Source of the DNA: Chloroflexota bacterium
GTDB lineage: Bacteria > Chloroflexota > Limnocylindria > Limnocylindrales > CSP1-4
Length of the DNA: 47,727 bases
NCBI GenBank assembly: GCA_021786385.1
Contig: JAJYNJ010000006.1
Coordinates: forward strand, 1 to 47,727
Direction of reading: 5' to 3'
This document shows positions 31,671 through 39,545 of the stretch, in pieces; the stretch's first letter is position 1; every line of letters begins with the position of its first letter. A program made the position numbers and the translations under genes. The notes under the pieces were generated by a model, which saw nothing but the letters and a program-made list of their open reading frames with translations, did not search any database and was not told the DNA's origin.

Positions 31671-33917
31671 GTGCGACCACCACGGCAGGACGGCCAGTGC
31701 CGGTCGCGGCCCACCGTGACAGACGGGGAGCTGCTCGCCCAGCGCCGGCCTGGGTCAGGACCGCCGGCGGCCCTCGCGGCCGCCCTCGTCGGATACCTGC
31801 CCGACGGGGGCGGGAGGTACGATGCTCGATACAACCGCGTCCCGGAGGTCCTCGTCGATGGCGCGCCGTTCGTCTCCGATCCCCGCGGCCTCGACCGCGC
31901 GTCTCGTCGCGGCTTCGCCCCTCCGGCGATGAACGCCGCCCACCAGCCGCCTCCGGGCTTTCCCGACGCGGACGCGGTGGCCATCATCGTGCGCGAGCTG
32001 CGCCGGGACCTGCAGGCCGACGGTGGCATCGCCGTCTACCTGGACGACACGGAGGGCGCGCTCCGCATCGCGTTCGCGGATGGGCCAGTTGCGCGGCGCC
32101 TGGAGCCGCGCGGCACCCGGCGCGTCGGGCTCGATCTGCCGATCCACATCGAGCGGGCAGGTCCCCCGGGCGCCACGCTGCTCGTCGCCGTCCCCGACGT
32201 CGACGGCGGCTTCGTCTACCTCGCGCGCAAAGGTCGACGGCCGTTCACGCGTGCGGATCGGGCGGTCGCCCGGCTCTATGCACGCCGGCTGGCCGAACGC
32301 GTCGCGGCCCTGAAAACGGCCGAGCGCACCTCCCACTGGGTGCAGCAGCTCGAGGCGATCCAGCGCATCGGGGCCCGTCTCACACGCCTCGCGTCGACCG
32401 AGGAGATCGGTCAGACGATCGCGGTGGAGACCCGCAAGGTCATCGAGTACCACAACTGTCGCGTCTACGTCCTCGAGGAGAACGGCGTCGATCTCACCCC
32501 GGTGGCGTTCCGCGGCGAGATCAGTGAGTACCGGGGCGAGACGCTCGACGCCCTGCGCGTGCGAGTGGGGGAGGGGCTGACCGGGCTCGTCGCGCTGCGC
32601 GGCGAGCCGCTCGTGGTGCCCGACGCGGCCCACGACGGCCGTGCGATCCAGATCCCGGGCACGCCTCGCATCGACGAGTCGATGCTGCTGATGCCGATGC
32701 TGTACGAGCAGCAGGTGACCGGGGTGATCGTCCTCTCGAAGCTCGGCATCGATCAGTTCGGCCCCGACGACCTGCGCCTGCTGCGCATCCTGGCCGACCA
32801 GGCCGCCGTCGCGATCGCCAACGCGCGGCTGCTCGCGAGCCGCGACCGCGTCGTCGAGGAGCTGCGGGCCCTGCTCGAGATCAGCCAGAGCGGCAACGAG
32901 GCGCGCGACGAGCGTTCCCTCGCGTCCGTCCTGGCACGGCGGATCTGCGCGGGAGCCGGTGTCGACGCCTGTTCGATCGTGCGCTGGATCGAAGGCACCA
33001 CCCGGCTCGAGCGCCTCGGCCAGTACGGTTCCGACTTGCCACCGGCCACCTACGATCTGCGCGACCGACCGGCCATGCGCCGGGTGCTTCGGGAGCGTGC
33101 CACGGTGATCGTCCAGGCGTCCGACCCGCTGCACGAGCCGGACGAACAGGAGGGGATGCGCAGCCGTGGCGATCGGACGCTGCTGCTCCTGCCGATGATC
33201 GCTGGCGGCGAGGTCCTGGGCCTCGTCGAACTGGCGACGCGCAGCCGCGAGCGCCGCTACTCGGAGGCCGACCTCGAGTATTGCCGGGCGCTGGCGAATC
33301 ACGCGGCCGCGGTCCTCGAGAACGCCTCGTTGCTCGAGCGGCTGCGCCGGGCCGCGGACCTCGATCAGCTCACGGGACTCGCCAACCACCGGCAGCTGCA
33401 GGAGCGACTGGTCCAGGAGGTGGCGCGATCGTCCCGGACGGGGCGGCCGCTCGGCGTGCTGATGCTCGACCTGGACGGCTTCAAGGCGGTCAACGACGAG
33501 TACGGACACGCCGCCGGCGACCACGTCCTCCACGAGCTGGGGACCACGCTTCGGCTCGCCGTGCGGACGAACGACATCGTGGCGCGCTACGGCGGCGACG
33601 AGTTCGTCGTGCTCATGCCCGACACGGCGGCGCGGGAGGCGCGGCTGGCCGCCCAGCGGATCCTCGTGGCGCTGCGCGAGCGGACCTACGCGCTGCCGGG
33701 CGGGGACGTGGCGTCGGTCGGGGCCAGCATCGGATACGCGATCTATCCCCAGGATGGCCTGACGCCTGGGGCGCTCCTCGCGGCGGCGGACCGAGCCATG
33801 TACCTCGTGAAGCGACGAGGTGGTGGGCAGGTGCGCCACTCGATGCGCCCGGGCGAGGGGGCGTCGGTCGGGGCCGTGGCCGGGACGGACGAATCGTCTT
33901 CTTCGCGGCGGGCCTGA
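31671..33917 (+). CDS. GAF-GAF-GGDEF diguanylate cyclase
   Basis: A 748-residue signalling enzyme making c-di-GMP from two GTP. After a poorly conserved N-terminus (to about 100) and a charged region come two GAF sensor domains (about 220-390 and 405-555) and a GGDEF domain (about 570-735). The active site RYGGDEF is intact at 641-645. The inhibitory I-site RxxD (RTND, 632-635) sits at the canonical five-residue spacing, so product feedback is expected. There is no transmembrane segment, so it senses a cytoplasmic signal. GTG 31671 is supported by the -10 8 nt upstream; ATG 31929 is an alternative, removing 86 residues. Confidence 0.9.
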   Translation: MRPPRQDGQCRSRPTVTDGELLAQRRPGSGPPAALAAALVGYLPDGGGRYDARYNRVPEVLVDGAPFVSDPRGLDRASRRGFAPPAMNAAHQPPPGFPDADAVAIIVRELRRDLQADGGIAVYLDDTEGALRIAFADGPVARRLEPRGTRRVGLDLPIHIERAGPPGATLLVAVPDVDGGFVYLARKGRRPFTRADRAVARLYARRLAERVAALKTAERTSHWVQQLEAIQRIGARLTRLASTEEIGQTIAVETRKVIEYHNCRVYVLEENGVDLTPVAFRGEISEYRGETLDALRVRVGEGLTGLVALRGEPLVVPDAAHDGRAIQIPGTPRIDESMLLMPMLYEQQVTGVIVLSKLGIDQFGPDDLRLLRILADQAAVAIANARLLASRDRVVEELRALLEISQSGNEARDERSLASVLARRICAGAGVDACSIVRWIEGTTRLERLGQYGSDLPPATYDLRDRPAMRRVLRERATVIVQASDPLHEPDEQEGMRSRGDRTLLLLPMIAGGEVLGLVELATRSRERRYSEADLEYCRALANHAAAVLENASLLERLRRAADLDQLTGLANHRQLQERLVQEVARSSRTGRPLGVLMLDLDGFKAVNDEYGHAAGDHVLHELGTTLRLAVRTNDIVARYGGDEFVVLMPDTAAREARLAAQRILVALRERTYALPGGDVASVGASIGYAIYPQDGLTPGALLAAADRAMYLVKRRGGGQVRHSMRPGEGASVGAVAGTDESSSSRRA

Positions 33918-33954
33918 TGGTGGGCCGCAGGTGGGGCGGCCGATCGCCATCCGC

Positions 33955-33960
33955 TATACT
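33955..33960 (+). promoter_or_regulatory. -10 element of tRNA-Asn
   Basis: TATACT lies 14 nt upstream of the mature tRNA 5-prime end. No clear -35 is seen. Confidence 0.5.
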
Positions 33961-33974
33961 CCGCGGGTTGCCGG

Positions 33975-34050
33975 TCCGGCGTAGCTCAGTCGGTAGAGCG
34001 GGCGGCTGTTAACCGCTTGGTCGCAGGTTCGAGTCCTGCCGCCGGAGCCA
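33975..34050 (+). tRNA. tRNA-Asn (anticodon GTT)
   Basis: A 76-nt cloverleaf with all stems paired: acceptor TCCGGCG/CGCCGGA, D arm GCTC/GAGC, anticodon stem GGCGG/CCGCT, T arm GCAGG/CCTGC around TTCGAGT. Discriminator G and a genome-encoded CCA. Anticodon GTT at 34008-34010 in loop CTGTTAA, so it reads Asn AAC and AAT. Confidence 0.97.
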
Positions 34051-34188
34051 TTTCTCGACCACCAGGTCCGCTCTGGGCCACCGCGTGCGACCCTGCGCGA
34101 CCCGGGGCGTGGGACGCGTGACGCTCCCGGTGACGCTTCCAGAAGCCGCTCGACGAGCACGGCCGCCTCGCGCGGGTGCGGGCCGCGG

Positions 34189-35406
34189 CTATCCGGGCAG
34201 CTGACCGAGCGTCACGTGCACCGTGGCCTGGCTCCCGTCGGGATGCGTGATGCTCACCGAGACCGTCTGCCCGGGTTTCAGGTCCGCCAGCGCGGTCGCG
34301 AGGTCGGCGGCCGACGTGATCGCTTGCCCGTCGATCGCGGTGATGATGTCGCCGGCCCGCAGTCCGGCCTTCGCAGCGGGGCCACCGGGCACCACGCTGT
34401 AGACGAGCGCGCCGCCGCCCGCGAAGAGGTCGGCGCTCTGGATGCCCAGGTACGCCCGATGCGAGTTGATGACCTTGCCGTAGGCAATGATCTGGCTGGC
34501 CAGGTCCTTGGCCACATTGCTGGGGATCGCAAAGCCGATCCCGGCCGCGGCACCACCGATCTGGGGATCGGTCGCCGCCAAGGTCGGGATGCCGACCACG
34601 TCGCCGGCGAGGTCGACGAGGGCACCGCCGCTGTTCCCCGGGTTGATCGCGGCGCTGGTCTGGATCACGTTGGGGAGCGCGGCGCCGTTCGGTTCGGCCA
34701 CCGTGCGCCCGAGGGCGCTGACGATCCCCTCCGTGACGCTGCTCTGCAGGCCGAGCGGGTTGCCCATGGCCAGGACGATGTCGCCCACCTGCAACTTCGA
34801 GGAATCGCCGAACGTCGCCGGCTGCAGGTTGCTCGCGCTGGCTCGGATCACGGCGATGTCGTTGGGCACGAACTCGCCGACGAGCTTGCCGCTGACGCTG
34901 CGCCCGTCGGCGAGCGTCACGGTGAACGAGGTGGCGCCGCCTGCCACGTGCGCGTTGGTCACGATGTCCCCGTGCGTGTCGAAGACGATCCCGGAGCCCA
35001 GGCCGACGTTCGTCTGGATCAGCACCACCGACGGGTTGACCTTCTGGATCACCGAGACGAATTGCGCCTGCAGGGCCTCCGCCCCGAACGCGGCGCCGGA
35101 GGGCGCGTTCCCCGTGCTCCCGGACGGAGATCCCGACCCATCGGCGGCGGGGGCTGCGCTTGCGCGGGCGGTCCCCGGGGAGAGCGAGGCCCCGGCGGAT
35201 GGCGCGGCGGGGGCGGCGCTGGCGCCCGCGCCGGGGGGCGCCACGGGAGTGGCGGAGGGGGTCGTCGAGGTGCCGCAGGCGGCCACCAGGGTGCTGACCA
35301 GGGCCAACGTTGCGAGCCGGAGAGGCCGGCCGACAGCCCTGCGGTGTCCGGCCGGGCCGCGGCGCGCGGCCACCTCGCGGATGATGGATCTGGAAGCGGT
35401 CGTCAT
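34189..35406 (-). CDS. htrA: HtrA/DegP-like trypsin-family protease with PDZ, lipoprotein
   Basis: A 405-residue extracytoplasmic serine protease for quality control of misfolded exported proteins. The lipobox LVAAC places lipid on Cys44, followed by a Ser/Ala/Pro/Gly-rich linker to about 105. The protease domain has the triad His153 (TNAHV), Asp183 (NDIAV) and Ser259 (NPGNSGGAL). A single C-terminal PDZ domain covers about 310-400 (YLGIQ, AGLRAGDIITAIDG). A lipid anchor replaces the more usual transmembrane helix of Gram-positive HtrA. The start ATG 35404-35406 has no obvious Shine-Dalgarno; the long basic N-terminus before the hydrophobic core (about 30-43) is unusual. Confidence 0.94.
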   Translation of the reverse strand: MTTASRSIIREVAARRGPAGHRRAVGRPLRLATLALVSTLVAACGTSTTPSATPVAPPGAGASAAPAAPSAGASLSPGTARASAAPAADGSGSPSGSTGNAPSGAAFGAEALQAQFVSVIQKVNPSVVLIQTNVGLGSGIVFDTHGDIVTNAHVAGGATSFTVTLADGRSVSGKLVGEFVPNDIAVIRASASNLQPATFGDSSKLQVGDIVLAMGNPLGLQSSVTEGIVSALGRTVAEPNGAALPNVIQTSAAINPGNSGGALVDLAGDVVGIPTLAATDPQIGGAAAGIGFAIPSNVAKDLASQIIAYGKVINSHRAYLGIQSADLFAGGGALVYSVVPGGPAAKAGLRAGDIITAIDGQAITSAADLATALADLKPGQTVSVSITHPDGSQATVHVTLGQLPG

Positions 35407-35505
35407 CGAACTGACCAGTGTTCAGGTGCCGTGGACCCACGGCCGAGGCCGGGACCCCACGGTCCCGGGTCCTCCACGCTAGCACGCCGCGCCCCAAGGG
35501 GCCGG

Positions 35506-35550
35506 CGCTGCGCCTCTGGACGCCGCTGCGCCTCTGGACGTCGCTGCGCC
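35506..35550. repeat. 18-bp tandem repeat, about 2.5 copies
   Basis: CGCTGCGCCTCTGGACG occurs at 35506-35522 and 35524-35540 with an 18-bp period. A truncated third copy lies at 35542-35550. Confidence 0.85.
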
Positions 35551-35609
35551 GACGGCGCGGCGCGCTGCGGCCATGCGACGGCCAAGACGCTTCGACGGCG
35601 CGGCGCCAC

Positions 35610-35795
35610 GTGGTCTGGGGCGATCCGCCCAGTCGGCGGTTCCAGGTGCTGGCGGCGACCGACGCCGGCCTGGTGGTGCTGACGGCGCAGTTCGAGGGGT
35701 AAGTGCTCCAAGGGCTCGGTGCCGCCGGCGAGCGCATCGTCGCTTGGATGAGCGAGGTCCATCGCCGCATCGACCGATCCGCTGTAGGCGGCTGA
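35610..35795 (+). pseudogene. possible interrupted ORF or gene remnant
   Basis: From GTG 35610 a frame with strong G/C bias at third positions reads about 30 codons (ending RFQVLAATDAGLVVLTAQFEG) to TAA at 35700-35702. The same frame then continues for 30 codons (VLQGLGAAGERIVAWMSEVHRRID...) to TGA at 35793-35795. The protein-like composition on both sides suggests one gene cut by a nonsense mutation, or the surviving 3-prime end of a lost gene. There is no Shine-Dalgarno and I do not recognise the family. It could also be chance. Confidence 0.3.
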
Positions 35796-35808
35796 CGCGC
35801 ACCGCCGA

Positions 35809-35852
35809 TTCGCCGACGCCAGCGCGCTCGTTCGCCGACGCCAGCGCGCTCG
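35809..35852. repeat. 22-bp perfect tandem duplication
   Basis: Two identical 22-bp copies lie at 35809-35830 and 35831-35852, 14 bp from the SDR stop codon. Confidence 0.9.
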
Positions 35853-35866
35853 GGTGCCGACCCCGC

Positions 35867-36706
35867 TCAGCGCAGCAGGCGTCTCGCGATCCGCTGGGCG
35901 CGCGCGACCTCGTCGGCGTCGTAGGCGGGGATGCCCGCTGTCATCGCACCGTCGAGGGCGACCGTGGCCCCGCTCACGAACTGCGCGTCGTCCGAAGCGA
36001 GGAACGCCGCCAGCGCGGCGACATCCTCAGGCCAGCCGTACCGGCCGAGCGGTGGCAGCGGGGCAATCTCCGGCACGTCGCCTGCGTCGTGTCCCGAGAT
36101 GCGGTCGGGAAAGTCGCTCATGCCCGGCTCGACGTACGTCGGGCAGATGCAGTTGGCCCGGATCCCGTCCGGGGCGCCGTCGAGTGCCAGCAGCTTCGTG
36201 AGCATCACGACCGCCGCCTTCGAGACCGAATACGCGCCGATCAGCCGCTCGCCGTTGACGGCCGCGTCGGAGCCGATCGTGACGATGGCGCCGCCTCCAG
36301 CGGCCGCCATGCGGGGCATCAGCAACTGGGCGGCGAGGAGCGTCCCGGTGACGTTCGTGCCCATCACCCACTCCCAGTCCGCGAGGTCGGTCCGTGATAC
36401 GAGCTGCACGACGCCAACGCCGGCCGCGCAGGCAAGGATCGTCGGCGTCCCGTGTTCGTGCTCGGCATCGTCGAACGCATGGCGGAGCGCCTCGCGATCG
36501 CGGACGTCCGCCACCGCGAAGCGGACACGGGTCCCGGGCACGGCTTCCTCCAGCGCACGCCGCGCCCGCTCACCCTTGCCCGCGCTGCGCCCGATGATCG
36601 TCACCGCCGCCCCCTCATCGAGGAAGCGCCGGGCGATCGCGAAGCCGATCCCGGAGTTGCCGCCGGTGACCACGGCAGCCCGACCCGCCAGTCGTCGCAT
36701 GTCCAT
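35867..36706 (-). CDS. SDR family oxidoreductase
   Basis: A 279-residue classical SDR with TGGNSGIG (residues 14-21), GSDA as the serine region and YSVSK as the catalytic Tyr-Lys. The NNAG motif is replaced by ACAAG. The C-terminus is about 25 residues longer than in the other two SDRs. ATG 36704-36706 has no Shine-Dalgarno, but TATCCT lies 6 nt upstream, indicating a leaderless mRNA. The substrate is unknown. Confidence 0.9.
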   Translation of the reverse strand: MDMRRLAGRAAVVTGGNSGIGFAIARRFLDEGAAVTIIGRSAGKGERARRALEEAVPGTRVRFAVADVRDREALRHAFDDAEHEHGTPTILACAAGVGVVQLVSRTDLADWEWVMGTNVTGTLLAAQLLMPRMAAAGGGAIVTIGSDAAVNGERLIGAYSVSKAAVVMLTKLLALDGAPDGIRANCICPTYVEPGMSDFPDRISGHDAGDVPEIAPLPPLGRYGWPEDVAALAAFLASDDAQFVSGATVALDGAMTAGIPAYDADEVARAQRIARRLLR

Positions 36707-36712
36707 GCCCGG

Positions 36713-36718
36713 AGGATA
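36713..36718 (-). promoter_or_regulatory. -10 element of leaderless SDR gene
   Basis: TATCCT on the minus strand is 6 nt from the ATG. The same spacing and hexamer occur before the PAC2 gene. Confidence 0.5.
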
Positions 36719-36724
36719 GCGTGC

Positions 36725-36730
36725 GATAAT
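36725..36730 (+). promoter_or_regulatory. -10 element of the small conserved gene
   Basis: GATAAT lies 27 nt before ATG 36758. It is 6 bp from the divergent SDR -10, so the two promoters almost touch. Confidence 0.4.
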
Positions 36731-36757
36731 GCCGCGCGACACGCGGAGAGGAGGACC

Positions 36758-37126
36758 ATGAGCGGCGCGACCGGACTCGCCCCGGACCCTACCGAGTACC
36801 GTCGACGGCTCGAGGCGCAGCCCGACGAGCAGATCGACGCTTGGGCGAAGGAGCTCATGCGCGATCTGTCGATCCGCATCGGTGTGCGGCGGGTGCTGCG
36901 CGACTTCCTGCGGGCGACCCAGATCGAGGAGACTGGCTTCGAGCGGGTCTTCGCTGCCGGCGGCGGGGCTCCCGCGACGCTCGGTCGCACGGCCGACGGT
37001 GAGCTGATGGTGCCCGCGATCGAGCTGTGGTGCCTAGTCCCCGGCATCCGGCACGAGACGCCCGATGGCCGCCATCGCCTGATCGAGTACCTCGTGGAGA
37101 ACTTCCACGAGATGACCTTTATCTAG
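36758..37126 (+). CDS. conserved hypothetical protein
   Basis: A 122-residue cytoplasmic protein I cannot assign. The first 60 residues are charged and helical (DEQIDAWAKELMRDLSIRIGVRRVLRDFLRA in outline). The second half looks like a small alpha/beta region ending in LIEYLVENFHEMTFI. There are no cysteine motifs, signal or membrane segment. It has a clear GGAGAGGAGG Shine-Dalgarno before ATG 36758 and normal codon use, so it is a real gene. Confidence 0.72.
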   Translation: MSGATGLAPDPTEYRRRLEAQPDEQIDAWAKELMRDLSIRIGVRRVLRDFLRATQIEETGFERVFAAGGGAPATLGRTADGELMVPAIELWCLVPGIRHETPDGRHRLIEYLVENFHEMTFI

Positions 37127-37272
37127 GGCACCCGATCTAGTCGACCTGCCGCGGCCGCCGCGCGCGCGTAGTCGCTGGTGGGTGGCCGTCGGCCCGGATG
37201 GCCACCCTGCTGGTCGCCGCTGTGGCAATCGGCCCCGGGGTGCTGGCGAGCCGGCGATCCTCCCGGAGGGCG

Positions 37273-37325
37273 GGACCGGGCCGCGCGAAGCCTGCTCGGC
37301 TTGAGCCCGCCCGGTGTCCCGGTCC
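37273..37325. terminator. nested inverted repeat in convergent spacer before parB
   Basis: Outer arms GGACCGGG (37273-37280) and CCCGGTCC (37318-37325) enclose a smaller hairpin AAGCC/GGCTT (37288-37302). The position between the convergent small gene and parB suits a two-way terminator. The long outer loop makes this tentative. Confidence 0.35.
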
Positions 37326-37333
37326 GTGTGCGT

Positions 37334-38368
37334 TCAGGCCCGGCCCTCGCCGGCGCGGAGCAGCGCGATCGCGTTCTCCAGCCGCAGCTTGGCGATCGTC
37401 AGGTACTTGGCGAGGTTCGCGCGGTCGACCTCGCTCATCCCGTCGAGCGCCTGCGGAGCGCGCAGCACCGCGACGAGATCCTCCAGCGCTTGGCTCAGGT
37501 GGGTCTTCGACGCGACCAGGGCGTCGTCGCCGGCCGGGGTGGGCCGTGGGGCGGGTTCGACCTCGGGCTCGGACGCCGGCGTCTCCGCCGTCGCCGCTGC
37601 AGCGGCTTCGCCCGCGGCGGTCCGGATACGGCGCCGACGCCGGGGCGGATCGTCCTCGTCGGCGACGGGACGGCCCTCGATGCGCTGGCGGAGGCGTTGG
37701 AGCGTCAGTTCCCCGCGCGCGACCTGTTCGGCAAGCCGCTTGCGTCGTCGCGGATCCTGCACTTTGAGGAGCTCGTAGGCGTGTGAGACGGTGTCTTTGC
37801 GCAAAGACACGAGCTCGCGGATCTCGGACGGGGCGTTGGCGAGCCGCAGCCGGTTCTCCACGTAGCCCTTGTCCTTGCCCAGCTTCTGGGCCAGCTTGCG
37901 GACGCTGTAGCCGTAGTCGTGCGTCATGCGCTGGTACATGGCCGCCTCATCGAGCGGCGAGAGGTCCTCCCGCTGGAGGTTCTCGATGATGGCGATCTCC
38001 AGCGCGGTTTCGTCGTCGATCTCTTCGACGAGCGCCGGGATGGTCGCCAGTTCAGCAAGCTGCGCGGCGCGCCAGCGCCGTTCGCCGGCGACCAACTGGT
38101 AGCGCCCGGCCGGCAACGGCCGGAGCAGGACCGGCTGCAGTACACCGTGCTCCCGCACGGATGCCGCGAGCTCGTTGAGGGCGTCCTGGTCGAGCGCGAG
38201 GCGCGGTTGCTCGGGGTTCGGGTCGATGCGTCCGAGCGGCACCTGTCGGACGGCCGTGCTGCGGGTCTTCTCGTCGGGCGAGAGGAGGCTGAGGATGGCA
38301 GGGGAGAGGTCCTCGCGCTCTTCGGACAGGCGGCGCGCGGCGGCACTCCGGAAGTCGGGCCTAGCCAA
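37334..38368 (-). CDS. parB: ParB/Spo0J chromosome partitioning protein (CTPase)
   Basis: A 344-residue centromere-binding CTP clamp. The N-terminal CTP-binding domain has VLQPVLLRP (76-84), GERRWRAA (95-102) and ENLQRED (129-135). The HTH that reads parS is at about 154-176, with [13 protein letters not shown] where canonical ParB has GKSRSHVAN-LRLL, and SHAYELL (195-201) where GHARALL is usual. A basic linker (RRRRR, about 243-247) and an Ala/Pro-rich hinge precede the C-terminal dimerisation domain (about 285-344). A 20-bp palindrome proposed as parS lies inside the gene at codons 187-193. The start overlaps the end of parA by 8 bp. Confidence 0.95.
   Translation of the reverse strand: MARPDFRSAAARRLSEEREDLSPAILSLLSPDEKTRSTAVRQVPLGRIDPNPEQPRLALDQDALNELAASVREHGVLQPVLLRPLPAGRYQLVAGERRWRAAQLAELATIPALVEEIDDETALEIAIIENLQREDLSPLDEAAMYQRMTHDYGYSVRKLAQKLGKDKGYVENRLRLANAPSEIRELVSLRKDTVSHAYELLKVQDPRRRKRLAEQVARGELTLQRLRQRIEGRPVADEDDPPRRRRRIRTAAGEAAAAATAETPASEPEVEPAPRPTPAGDDALVASKTHLSQALEDLVAVLRAPQALDGMSEVDRANLAKYLTIAKLRLENAIALLRAGEGRA
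37791..37810. promoter_or_regulatory. putative parS site 1 (inside parB)
   Basis: A perfect 20-bp palindrome with core GTCTTTGCGCAAAGAC at 37793-37808. It lies within parB codons 187-193 (V-S-L-R-K-D-T), where it imposes TCT, TTG and AAA. Confidence 0.75.
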
Positions 38369-39131
38369 GATCGATTACCTCCCGTGCCAGCTCGCGGAAC
38401 GTGCGAGCAGCGTCGGATGCGCCGGCGTATGCCGTGACCGGACGACCGGTCAGTGGCGCCTCGCCCAGCTTCACCGTGTTCTTGACGATGCTGTGAAAGA
38501 CGTGGTGATCGCCCAGCTCGCGCAGCTCGTCGAGCATCTCGCGCCCGAGCAGCGTCCGGCCGTCGTAGAAGGTCGGCAGCAGTCCCAGGATGCGCAGGTC
38601 GGGGTTCAGCCGCTTGGCGCGGATCTGGTTGATCACCTTGACGAGCGCGCTGAGCCCTTTGAGGGCGTAGTACTGCGTCTGCACTGGGATGATCACGTTG
38701 TCTGCCGCCACCAGGCCGTTGATGGTGAGCAACCCGAGGGTCGGCGGGCAGTCGATCAGGACGTAGTCGTAGCGATCGTCCACCCAGCCAGAGGTCGCCT
38801 CGTGCAGCGCCTGTTCGCGGCCGATCGCGGAGAAGAGTTCAACCTCGGTCGAGGCGAGCTCGAGGGTCGCGGGCGCGACGTCGATCCCGCTCGTCTGCGT
38901 CGGGATCACGACCTCTTCGAGCCGGGCCCGCTCGTCCGCCAGCACATCAGCCATCGACCGCTCGACTGTACCGATGTTGATCCCGAGACCGACGGTCAGG
39001 TTGGCCTGCGGGTCCATGTCGATGCACAGCACGCGGTACCCTTGCTCGGCCAGCGCGCCGGCAAGGTTGATGGCCGTCGTCGTCTTGCCGACGCCGCCTT
39101 TCTGGTTCGCGATCGCGATGACGTTCGCCAC
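38361..39131 (-). CDS. parA: ParA/Soj chromosome partitioning ATPase
   Basis: A 256-residue deviant-Walker ATPase that positions ParB-parS complexes. Walker A is KGGVGKTT (11-18) with the signature Lys11. [12 protein letters not shown] and [12 protein letters not shown] are the switch and Walker B regions. The length is that of chromosomal type Ib/Soj proteins without an N-terminal HTH, so it is not a plasmid repressor-type ParA. GTG 39129-39131 has GAGGAAG upstream. A GTTTGATCAAAT near-palindrome lies about 25 nt before the start. The spacer carries DnaA-box-like 9-mers. Confidence 0.96.
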   Translation of the reverse strand: MANVIAIANQKGGVGKTTTAINLAGALAEQGYRVLCIDMDPQANLTVGLGINIGTVERSMADVLADERARLEEVVIPTQTSGIDVAPATLELASTEVELFSAIGREQALHEATSGWVDDRYDYVLIDCPPTLGLLTINGLVAADNVIIPVQTQYYALKGLSALVKVINQIRAKRLNPDLRILGLLPTFYDGRTLLGREMLDELRELGDHHVFHSIVKNTVKLGEAPLTGRPVTAYAGASDAARTFRELAREVIDLG

Positions 39132-39454
39132 GGGCTCGCTTCCTCTCTACGCCGGTTTGATCAAATCCGTATCAGCGCCGGGCGACGGGCTCGCGCCAGT
39201 CTAGCGCCAGCAACCGGCCTGCCCAACGCAGTTGTCCACACAGATGCCGAGTTGTTCACCGAATCGGTGGATAAGTCTGGCCGCTCCGGTCCGCGTCGCC
39301 ATCCCCCGATCGTCCGGTACGGAGACCGGTCCGTCGCGCGGCGACACGCGCCACGCGCAGCGACCACGCGTGCTGCGCCTTGCCCTGGCCGCCTGCGACC
39401 CGCGTACCGCGATCGAGGCTTGTGGCCCAGCCCCCGGGGCGCGCGTCGCGTAGT

Positions 39455-39494
39455 CGTTCGCACGCGGCTCGCGCCGTTCGCACGCGGGGCGCGC
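39455..39494. repeat. 20-bp tandem duplication
   Basis: Two 20-bp copies differ at two positions and share the 13-mer CGTTCGCACGCGG at 39455-39467 and 39475-39487. Confidence 0.75.
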
Positions 39495-39530
39495 CGTCGC
39501 GGCCCCTGGGGCGGCGGACGGGGCCACTGG

Positions 39531-39536
39531 TACGAT
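39531..39536 (+). promoter_or_regulatory. -10 element of the pccB operon
   Basis: TACGAT would start transcription around 39543-39546, directly at the parS-like palindrome. ParB binding there could affect this operon. Confidence 0.45.
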
Positions 39537-39545
39537 AGCCGAACC

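Larger units (their letters stand above)
35407..35866. other. 460-bp spacer with tandem repeats and a possible gene remnant
   Basis: Between htrA and the SDR (both minus strand) there is no complete recognisable gene. It holds an 18-bp and a 22-bp tandem repeat and a plus-strand codon-biased stretch at 35610-35795, listed separately. Confidence 0.6.

Noticed and set aside
33954-34160. Minus-strand ORF giving a protein with RTRTCDQAVNSRPLYRLSYAG
   Set aside because: It is the antisense reading of tRNA-Asn, a well-known source of spurious protein predictions.
37178-37786. Plus-strand ORFs overlapping the parB C-terminus
   Set aside because: They are antisense to parB, Arg/Ala/Pro-rich, and show no family motif.
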